From Carpediemonas membranifera (taxonomy: Eukaryota; Fornicata), in NCBI GenBank assembly GCA_019828565.1, contig JAHDYR010000012.1, forward strand, positions 1,550,001-1,614,000: 64,000 nucleotides of DNA, written 5' to 3'. The first letter of the stretch is position 1. Every line of letters begins with the position of its first letter. Position numbers and translations under genes: made by a program. The notes below the pieces were generated by a model. That model was not told the DNA's origin. It worked only from the letters and a program-made list of their open reading frames with translations, and did not search any database. This document shows, piece after piece, positions 9,297-16,387 of this stretch.

Positions 9297-10159
9297 ATGG
9301 CCTCGAGATCATACTCGCGCTCAGGGTCGGACGCCTGCAGACTGAGGCCGACCAGACAGGGAGGCAGAGCAGGCAGACCATGGGCAAGGTTACGGGCGAG
9401 ATAACCCCAGATCGCCGACACGTCGGCACCGCGAGAGGACGCGACATAGACGAGGCGGTAGTAGGCAGGGGCGAAGGTCATAATGGTCAGACGGTGGAGA
9501 GACAAGCGAAGCTCAGTCTCGGAGACGCCAATCCGTCCGCCCATGAGGTAATTAATCAGTGCGGGGCTGACCAAACGGTGGGAGGCTCCAGTACCGGTGA
9601 TGCTCATGTCGCCATCATAGGCGCGGGACATGATGTCACGATCAGAAGCCGGACCCAACTTGTAGTAGAGCGCGGTCGACTTCAAGATTGAGTGGTCAAT
9701 GCGCAGGTCGCGCACCTGTCGAGCCAGCGTTTTCAGAGGACCGACGTCAAACTGGGCGAACCCCCCAGTCTCAATGGCGTCAAACACCGACTGAAACGGG
9801 AAGTCCACCCAGTTGACGTAGTTGTTGACGTGCTCAGTGACGAACGGCGTGAGCACACCGTCGAACTCGGTGAACGGCGGTAACTCAAAACCCTCAAGGG
9901 GGACAGAAGACAACAGCTTCTCGCGCACGGCAGTCGTGATTGTGGCGCTATATCAGCGTTAGGTTGATGTTGTTACTTACTTTTTGGCCGTTTTGCGGCT
10001 AGCGCGCTTACGGATCGCGCCAGAAGGAGCGGCAGCGGCAGAAGAAGCGGAAGGCAGCGTGGCCAGAAGATCCTGAAGCTCAGCGGGAGCAAGCTCCATG
10101 AGCTGCGAACGGATATCGGCAATAGATGACGCAGAAACCCTTTCCCCCGCTTTTGGCAT
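9224..10159 (-). CDS. aORF family protein of element C, two exons, 3' end truncated
   Basis: Exon 1 is 9981-10159 (ATG at 10157-10159; SASSIADIRSQLMELAPAEL, then an Ala/Lys-rich linker). Exon 2 is 9224-9947. The frames join only if the 33-nt intron at 9948-9980 is removed, giving 300 aa with KKNATITTAVREKLL across the junction. Shared landmarks are NWVDFPFQSVFDAIETGGF, LTIMTFAPAYYRLV and SDPEREYDLEAI. The last ~24 codons (9224-9296) are translated LTR of element A, so the true C-terminus was displaced by that insertion. Function unknown; same family as the copies in A and B. Truncation means it may be nonfunctional. Confidence 0.65.
9948..9980 (-). other. 33-nt spliceosomal-type intron in the element C antisense gene
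   Basis: On the minus strand it begins GTAAGT, carries CTAAC (a classic branch-point motif) about 10 nt before the end, and ends ATATAG. Removing it fuses two otherwise separate frames exactly, and both sides align to the uninterrupted copy B and to copy A. Seen directly; splicing itself is inferred. Confidence 0.7.
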
Positions 10160-10300
10160 GCGAAAAGCGAAATGCCAAATCTGACAATTTAGTTCCGCGT
10201 CGAAACTCCCCCAAAATGCTGCCAAACAACGTCATATAACCTCCATTTATCCCCTTATTACCTATTTTGATGTTGTTATTATTATTGGTGCAGGCACCAG

Positions 10301-10468
10301 ATGACGGCAATGGCTGTGAAGAAAAAAGCACCAGAACTCGACAACGAAGCCTCGTTGAGGCCTCTAATGGCCATATTTCGACAGTACTATGTAATGAACG
10401 CGAAGAAGTCCCCATGTTGGGCAAAATACGAAACCGAAGGTCGTTTGACCCAAAGGTGCACCGTTTGA
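10301..10468 (+). CDS. Small sense ORF of element C (55 aa)
   Basis: Starts MTAMAVKKKAPELDNEAS and ends RCTV before TGA. Aligns to the 65-aa ORF of element B with conserved K.P.L..EA and IF..Y positions and an identical CTV end. A different, longer frame from 10267 overlaps it but has no counterpart in element B. Function unknown. Confidence 0.45.
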   Translation: MTAMAVKKKAPELDNEASLRPLMAIFRQYYVMNAKKSPCWAKYETEGRLTQRCTV

Positions 10469-10798
10469 TTGTTTCAAACTGGTTTGTTTCATTTGACGGC
10501 CTATACTGGCCGTGGAGGGGCAGTGTCCCCGGTAAGGATCCATTTTACATCAGCGCGCTATTTATCCAGTGGTACCACACAAAATATTTGAATCTCAGGA
10601 AAAGATTTGAGACATTGTCAGTGCGCGTAGCGACACCGACTAGAAGGTCAGACATAGCCCATCTCACTGCCAATGAGATGGACTGCGGCGCGAGCGGCGT
10701 GGCAACCGTGAACAAAGCAGTTGACTCTTCGACAAATCCTCACTAGCCGTACAGTCACACCGCTTGAGGTCGTGCCCATTTGGGCACTGAAGGGGCAG
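10469..10798 (+). promoter_or_regulatory. 3' noncoding region of element C with GTGGTACCAC palindrome and G-rich tract
   Basis: Holds the conserved block described for element B (GTGGTACCAC at 10569-10578, preceded by CAGCGCGCTATTTA). Ends in GAAGGGGCAG just before the LTR, the presumed plus-strand primer. Confidence 0.5.
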
Positions 10799-10912
10799 TG
10801 TAGTGGGTCTTACCCAATACTTACATAGTTTATGACTTATAGATTACACCATATTTGCAACCATTGGGTTTTCTCTTTATTAAAGTTCTTTCCCTCCTCC
10901 AGTAGGAGCACA
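10799..10912 (+). repeat. 3' LTR of element C (about 114 bp)
   Basis: Starts TGTAGTGGG after the G-rich tract and ends GAGCACA, matching the ...ACA ends of the other LTRs. An alternative end at 10901 (CCTCCA) cannot be excluded. Confidence 0.55.
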
Positions 10913-11229
10913 CGGCCTCGGTACAGGTCTCGACGGAGGCTTCATCGGTGCGGGTCTTGAGGAGTCTAATCATACTGTCAACATCCCTAGATTATCTTTG
11001 CTAAACCCTAGATTATCTTCGACCTCAAAAAGCTAGATAATCTACAATTTCTTGCTCAGAAATGAAGTATTCATTAAATTTAAGCTATTTAGAGATAAAC
11101 GAAGGTCTTCTTGAGAGTCCATATGATGTACGTAGAGCATGGAAAGAAGCTCTGGCTCTGACTCCTTGCCTGGTTTGAGCATTTCGCCGTGCAGGTTAAG
11201 ACGAAACGATAAAATGGACAATAACAGAC
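10913..11229. other. AT-rich intergenic stretch
   Basis: No gene seen. Contains a short direct repeat (CCCTAGATTATCTT, twice near 10988-11022) and a third partial inverted copy (CTAGATAATCTA) near 11033. Less GC-rich than the retroelements around it, so probably native intergenic DNA. Confidence 0.5.
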
Positions 11230-11329
11230 AATCTAACAGGTAGATTCACTACGATAGTGATTATGTGAGTAGTTGAAAGGAGGTACATATGCGCATAATC
11301 ACTTTCAGAGTGAATCTACCTGTTAGATT
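11230..11329. repeat. 100-bp fold-back element (MITE-like)
   Basis: Arms of 21 bp (AATCTAACAGGTAGATTCAC plus T and its exact complement) are followed inward, after a 5-nt mismatch, by a second 10-bp complementary pair (AGTGATTATG / CATAATCACT). The whole unit folds into one hairpin. No coding capacity and no clear target duplication. It could be a miniature inverted-repeat transposon or a structured transcript. Confidence 0.65.
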
Positions 11330-11336
11330 TTGAGAT

Positions 11337-11528
11337 ATGGTCGATTTCTTGTTTTTTGACTTGGCTAGAGTCGAATTGAAGAAAAGGAGAGGCTATTACT
11401 CAGGGAATATTGCTCGTCAAAGAAAAGCAAGCAAGGCCGCGAGGTATGGCCACCCGACCTACAAGATGGGCTGGGTGTCATCGCGTAAGGACGACCGGTC
11501 GTGCACGGTCAACGCTGACAAAACTTAG
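11337..11528 (+). CDS. Doubtful small ORF (63 aa)
   Basis: Begins 8 bp after the fold-back element. Lys/Arg-rich, no domain, no second copy in the window. Listed only because the surrounding 1.2 kb has little else; probably not a gene. Confidence 0.15.
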   Translation: MVDFLFFDLARVELKKRRGYYSGNIARQRKASKAARYGHPTYKMGWVSSRKDDRSCTVNADKT

Positions 11529-11708
11529 CGATTCAGAGAAATAAATGGCACCACCGTATTCAGCGTAAGACAGTGAACTCAGCTATATGTTTTTTTCTCA
11601 GTATATTTACCCAGCGGCTGATCCCACAGTTTAAGGACGGGTAGCCTGCACTTTGCATGAAAAAATTATGCATGAACACGACCAATTATCCAAAACACAG
11701 CATATACT

Positions 11709-11918
11709 ATGCAACAGGAGCTGGAAGCAGCTGCAACATCTATTCTAGGCCATTCCACAACCATTAAAAAGCAAGAAATTGACGCAATAGAGGCCATTCA
11801 GTCCCATTACTTCATAGATTCACGCTTGAACGATATTACGAGCAGTATCAGGCGAGAAACAAGAAAGCTGAACGCGATTGGTGACTCCTTTCTCGCTGCG
11901 ACATTTGCAGCATACTGA
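11709..11918 (+). CDS. Hypothetical small helical protein (69 aa)
   Basis: ATG start and TGA stop. Predicted to be largely helical from its composition (QQELEAAATSILGHSTTIKK and ETRKLNAIGDSFLAAT). No signal peptide, membrane segment or known domain. It lies alone in AT-rich DNA. Similar in size to the 67-aa ORF at 15431, but I see no convincing similarity. Real-gene status uncertain. Confidence 0.3.
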   Translation: MQQELEAAATSILGHSTTIKKQEIDAIEAIQSHYFIDSRLNDITSSIRRETRKLNAIGDSFLAATFAAY

Positions 11919-12010
11919 CAGCCACGACACGCCATTAAGCTTACGTCAGGGAGCGACATCGCCAAGCAAGTAAATAGATCTGTATACGACCACCAGAGAC
12001 GGACGTATGA

Positions 12011-12085
12011 GTCAGAACGGGGTGCTACCGGAATACGCAGGGTGTTTTGTGCCCTGTTGATTCCAGGAGCACGCTGTCCTGGGTC
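12011..12085 (-). pseudogene. Conserved coding fragment, QRAPGI motif, copy 1
   Basis: Minus-strand translation GQRAPGINRAQNTLRIPVA matches GQRAPGISRAILTPRIPVA at 34287-34361. Matches at the protein level with silent changes suggest both derive from one coding sequence, but neither lies in a convincing gene. Identity unknown. Confidence 0.3.
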
Positions 12086-12187
12086 ACACAGGATTATCAC
12101 ATAATCACTGAGCAATCGGGCTCATGGTACATAGTTTCATTGGATCTATCTTCATGAAAATATGTTTGAAAAGATTCAATTGTATCT

Positions 12188-12418
12188 TTACTGCTCCGAC
12201 TGTTGAACCACCGACTTGAAGTTCTCAAGGCAATCGTCACACAGACGGATCTTGGGAATATTCACGCCGTCAATGACGACCTTCACGGCAGTGGTGCCCA
12301 TACAGCCCTTGTTACCACAGAACCAGTGCCCACACATCCGACAATGATATACCGAGGTGTTCTTCTGGCATGAGCAAGTGAAGGGGAGGAAGATGATCGC
12401 GTCAATTGGAAACAGTCT
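12188..12418 (-). pseudogene. C-terminal fragment of a FYVE-like zinc-finger protein
   Basis: A 76-codon frame ending at TAA 12188-12190. It carries CSC, then YHCRMCGHWFC, CMG and finally IPKIRLCDDCLENF, a cysteine spacing like FYVE or related double-zinc fingers (phosphoinositide or RING-like binding in known families). The classic RRHHCR basic motif is reduced to YHCRMCG. There is no in-frame Met; the frame is closed upstream by TAG (12419-12421). It is therefore either a last exon, whose upstream exon I cannot place, or a gene remnant. Confidence 0.4.
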
Positions 12419-13201
12419 CTACATGGCATTCCCTCCCCCCGTTCAGCCACTTTTCAGAGTCGTTGCCTACCTACAAGAGCATTATTACTCTCACGAGGAG
12501 GCCACAGATGACATTATCACCTGGCATCGACTGACAGCGTTGCTTGTTCACCTCTTTTCACTGACAATGTGTCTGAGCACGACCAGCACCGTGTCGGAGT
12601 CTATTCCAATCCGGCCGCCGTCTAAGGTAGCCAAGAAGGCTCCCTCCATCGACACACTTCATGGCTTAGCGCGAGTTGCTGTGTTGCCGGAGATTCAGTC
12701 AAAAATCCGAGTCCCACTTGGCTGGATCATTGAGGAGTCATTCGAGCGCGACTTTATTGGCAATCAGGACAGTAGAGTACACTTAAGGCGCAACCAGATG
12801 GTCCTTGAGAACGATATTGAAGGAGCAGGTCGAGTTGTTTTACCGATTCCTCCGTGGCGTCGTCTCGTATGGGCGACAGTCAACAGACGTTCCCCACCAA
12901 ATACGTCTGAAGAACAATGCGCGTCCATCGCTGCTGCAAGGACGCCAAACACTGGATCCGTATTCGGAGCGAGGGCACTGGAACATTGGACGAGGGAGAC
13001 TGTCAGAAACTGTTACCTCTGTTTGAAGGTCAAGTGGATGGTCTATGGAAGAAGGTGTTGAGGCAGGTAGTGCTCGTGTTTGACGGGCCATGGTTGATTA
13101 TTAAATGCACTGTTGGTAGCCTATTGAGGGATTTCGTCACTGTACTCGAATGCACAAGTGTGCATTTTATGCTCGCAACGAGATTGAAATGGCGAACTTA
13201 A
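12357..13201 (+). pseudogene. Unassigned, possibly decayed coding region
   Basis: A 234-codon plus-strand frame (12357-13061) and a second frame from 12917 (MRVHRCCKDAKHWIRIRSEG and onward to 13065) look locally protein-like but do not join into one gene. I cannot assign a family. The first overlaps the FYVE-like fragment on the other strand. Could be two remnants, or one gene with an unseen intron. Confidence 0.2.
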
Positions 13202-13269
13202 GACCCAAGACACATGCCGCGTACGAGGAAGGATATCATCTCCGGCGAACTGGAATTTACCTCGTTCAT

Positions 13270-14676
13270 TTACTTCTGATGCTTTTCCTGCTCTCTCTTC
13301 TCCATCAGGTCGTCATACTCGGCCCTCGTCAGCCTCACAGTTGTCATCCCGGCATCACGGATGTGCTCAAAGGCTTCAATGGGCAGCTTCGGTATCCCGT
13401 CCTCGCTGTCGCTGCTGCTGCCCAAGTCTGACTCGCTCTCGTGATAGCGGCGAAGGCGAATGCGTCTGCTGGGCTCCCTGGTCTTCATTGAGTCATAGAG
13501 CGGAGCGAGCCCACTTCCATTGGCCCCGCTCAGGACACCCTCATCGGTATCTCTCTCAGACATATCACACTCAACCTGTTGTGACAGAACAAATGACAGG
13601 TTGTCGACTAGGCTATCCTCGGCATCGCTGTCTGAACTCTCCTCATCCTCCCACTATCCTTCCAGCATCTCCAACCCGGCCTCATCGTCAGAATCGCCCT
13701 CCACCGCGGTCTCCGGCATCTCTGCCTCGCCAGCTGTCTCGTCAAACAGCGCCTCATCGTCAGACTCACCCTCCCCCGTGTCGCCCCCCTCGGGCTTACG
13801 CTGGTCGTGGAGCTGGACCATCCTCATCCTGAGCTTTTTGTAAAGCCATTCATCGAGCGTCGGCGGCACCAGGTCGGCAGAGCTTCGGATCTCCGGGTTG
13901 AGATCGAGGATCGTTGGGCGCCGCGTGGTCGTTAAGTGACTGGACGCCAACTGGTGCCTGAACTGCTCATCGGTCAGGCTGATTCGCTTGTCCTTAATGA
14001 CCTTCTGAGGCTTCTCCTGCGGTCTGCCGCGGCGCTCTAGCGTGCCGATAGACTGCATCCTATCGGTGGACACGTCGATCCGCTGCGACAAGCGAAGCAT
14101 GCGAACCGTCAACCCCTGAACCTTGAGCGCCTCCGATACAGCACTGGCCTGCGGGAATCCCGATTTGAGCGTACCAAAGCCCATCCAGCTCGGGCACGAG
14201 GTAAGGTCTATCGCATCGGGGAGATTACCTTGGAGATACGAATACTCCCAGCCCGTCTGGTTGAGCAGAATGGCAATGGCGCCATACGGGCTGGGGAGAC
14301 TCTCAACTGATGCAGGCGACACCTCTTCCTCCTCTTTCCAGGACAACGGCTTCGCGGGATGTGGCAAGTCGAAGTTCCGGAAAGACTGAACAGCCGAAAC
14401 GATCCTCTTAGCCATAGCAGGCGTCTTTGTAGCGAAATAATGGGCCAAATAAGTCGTAACGTTGTCGCTTCGGACAATCTCGATGCCCTTCTGCATTTCA
14501 GCGCCTGTTTCCTGGCAAATGCTGGCCAAAACGTCCTCCAGGTGCTTCTTGTACACACTACGCGTCTTCACTGAAACTCTATCAGACCAGAGCTTAACAA
14601 TATCGTCGTTATTTGCAGCTAGAACCTCCATATCACGAGTTTTCTGTTGGTATTGCAATTTCAGAATTTCGTACAT
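13270..14676 (-). CDS. Hypothetical 468-codon protein interrupted by one in-frame TAG
   Basis: Starts at ATG 14674-14676. Residues about 25-105 (SVYKKHLEDVLASICQETG, DNVTTYLAHYFATKTPAM) are reminiscent of the helical core-binding domain of tyrosine recombinases, but no R..H-x-x-R..Y catalytic half follows. The C-terminal third is acidic. At 13654-13656 a TAG interrupts the acidic tract. The same frame continues without any other stop for 127 more codons (WEDEESSDSDAEDSL, then RLTRAEYDDLMEKREQE) to TAA 13270-13272. The tract is equally acidic on both sides, so the stop is probably a recent nonsense mutation, a sequencing error or a readthrough site. Function unknown; the recombinase resemblance is weak. 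Confidence 0.55.
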
Positions 14677-15430
14677 ACAAAATTATCAAATACTTGGATT
14701 CGACCTAAACTTGGCTCAGATCCGCAATCCTGAGCTGGAGTGGGTACACAACACTAAGAAACATCAATTGGCGGGCACAGAGCAGTATCTGAGCAACAAT
14801 TATCCCTAAACAACATCAACAACTATAAGTCCACCAGGACCATACGATATGAACTATAAATGAACCACAGAGCAGTATAGATGATTTGAGAGTACCAGGC
14901 ATGGCCAGAATACCGCAATACTCGTCCGTTGATCCACGTGACCTCCATCTTGGTCGGTATCCAGAGAACGCCCGTCAGACGCTTGCAACATAACATTTAG
15001 GGGGGGCATCCTGAATGGGGCCAGATTTGAGGGACCCTTGGTCTGACATGCCATGACCGAATACTCTAGGGGCCTCCACAGTGCGTCCCGATGTGCGTTG
15101 GAGCATGTAGACACGACACCTTGAAGACGCCTTAGCCTGCACCGCGCTCTGAGGCCGCCGACTCTTCTCCCAGGTGCTATAAAGCCTATTAGCTCGAATA
15201 TCGCTATGTTTTTCGCCCGATATTGGAGCTGATAGGCCTTATAGCACCTCAGAGGCACGGCTGTGAGCAGTTACCCGTCAATTTTCACCGATATGGGAAA
15301 TCTCAGAAAGGGCTGAAAAGCTGTCAGAGCGTGCACCCAGCATGGCATAGGCGCGTACTGAGAGAGATCTGACCTGGCATGTCCCGGCTTAAATGTTCTA
15401 TACTATTTTATATTTCTGCTATACGGCCAA
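14677..15430. other. Intergenic region with a long hairpin
   Basis: No convincing gene; a 134-codon minus-strand frame (14854-15258) overlaps the hairpin and has no family match. Host promoter elements for the flanking genes presumably lie here but none is recognisable. Confidence 0.4.
15172..15249. repeat. 78-bp imperfect hairpin
   Basis: Arms of about 32 nt: AGGTGCTATAAAGCCTATTA running on to AATATCG, and the complementary CGATATTGG leading to AGGCCTTATAGCACCT. A few mismatches occur and the loop is about 14 nt. Size and mismatch pattern would suit a small-RNA precursor or a fold-back element. Confidence 0.55.
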
Positions 15431-15634
15431 ATGAGCGATATAGCATTCTGTTTCCTCGAAGACTGGCTTGATAATCACAGTGACAGTGCTATTCTCGCCT
15501 TGATGGAACAGTTCGCCAAGCTTAAGAAGCAACAAGCTAAGAGCGACCTCATGCGAGCGAGTTTGCTCAATGAGGATAAGATTCTTCATGCTGCGGTGAA
15601 ACAACGTTTGTATACGGCAAATCCATTTACATAG
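15431..15634 (+). CDS. Hypothetical small protein (67 aa), element E1 inserted at its stop codon
   Basis: ATG start; helical, Lys-rich middle (LMEQFAKLKKQQAKSDLMRA). The TAG stop (15632-15634) lies at the edge of the TAGG target duplication of element E1. Removing E1 shows the original frame also ended at this TAG, so the insertion did not truncate the protein but did separate it from its 3' end. No domain recognised. Confidence 0.4.
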   Translation: MSDIAFCFLEDWLDNHSDSAILALMEQFAKLKKQQAKSDLMRASLLNEDKILHAAVKQRLYTANPFT

Positions 15635-15635
15635 G

Positions 15636-15688
15636 TGACGCATCACCTGATTAAAACGAATTCTCGAATACCCGTCGTTTACGCCACA
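15636..15688 (+). repeat. 5' LTR of element E1 (53 bp)
   Basis: TG...CA repeat found four times in the window (E1 and E2, both ends). Confidence 0.9.
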
Positions 15689-15701
15689 GTGATTAATCAC
15701 T
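15688..15701. other. Palindrome at the primer-binding position of element E1
   Basis: AGTGATTAATCACT, a perfect 14-bp palindrome starting at the last LTR base, 4 bp before the gag ATG. Also present in E2 at 61927-61940. Confidence 0.8.
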
Positions 15702-15705
15702 CCCT

Positions 15706-16202
15706 ATGGCTACGAAATTCGACGTAAGTTCCCTTCCACTGCTCAACTCCGCCGCGAAGGAATACAAGCGGGAACTTCCTCATGCAAGATTTCCTACATC
15801 GTTCCTTAGATGCCTAAGCATCAGCTCGCAGGAGTTCTTACGGGCCAATTGGAGACCCACCTCTGATTATAAGACCTTCGAGGACCTAGAAGACGATGTA
15901 TGTCCCGATGCGGTAATCCGCAGCGCCATTAGGCGCGAGATGAAGCTCTCACTTCCCATCACGCCCCCAAGCACCTCCACGCCACCCCCAAGCAGGCAGT
16001 AGCCCGTCTAACCGCCGCTCTCGAAGAAGACCTGTTTATGCTCGCTGAAGCGGCGGCCGCGGCCTTTCCTGAAGGCCCGATGGCCGCGGCTGCACAGCGC
16101 CGCGCAGAAGCCGTATTCACGGCTGCAGTAGCCGAGATCGACCACAAAGCCCCGGTTTATGTGCCCCTCATCAACAAGTTCAACCCAGATGTCCCCTCCG
16201 CG
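15706..16202 (+). pseudogene. Element E1 gag N-terminal region, one-base deletion
   Basis: Starts at ATG 15706. The frame breaks near 15985, where E1 has five C and E2 has six in a run (GCCACCCCCAAG); E2 reads on. Past this point E1 continues in the E2 frame (LEEDLFMLAEAAAAAFPEGP) to about 16195. There both copies change to the pol frame (-1 relative to gag). Confidence 0.75.
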
Positions 16203-16387
16203 ACGACGAGTACGTCGCCGAGGTCAACGCAGCCCTGGCCCCACCCAAGCCGGCCGATGACGAGGCTGCCGCCACCAACAACTCCGACACGTCCAGTGAC
16301 GAGTCCGACTGGGACGACGTCACCGACATTCGCGCCTACCTCCATGACGAGGCCGACGACATCGTAGCCGCCTGCTCCGTCACACTC

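Larger units (their letters stand above)
9297..10912 (+). mobile_element. Element C: 3' part of an LTR retrotransposon
   Basis: Contains the antisense gene, a small sense ORF, a conserved 3' noncoding region and a 3' LTR. Everything upstream, including gag-pol, was removed when element A and its neighbours arrived. Same 3' layout as elements A and B. Confidence 0.7.

Noticed and set aside
13640-13662. A mini-intron removing the in-frame TAG at 13654
   Set aside because: The only GT…AG pair around it gives 22 nt and shifts the frame.
14854-15258. 134-codon minus-strand frame
   Set aside because: It runs through the hairpin at 15172-15249 and has no similarity or codon bias like host genes.
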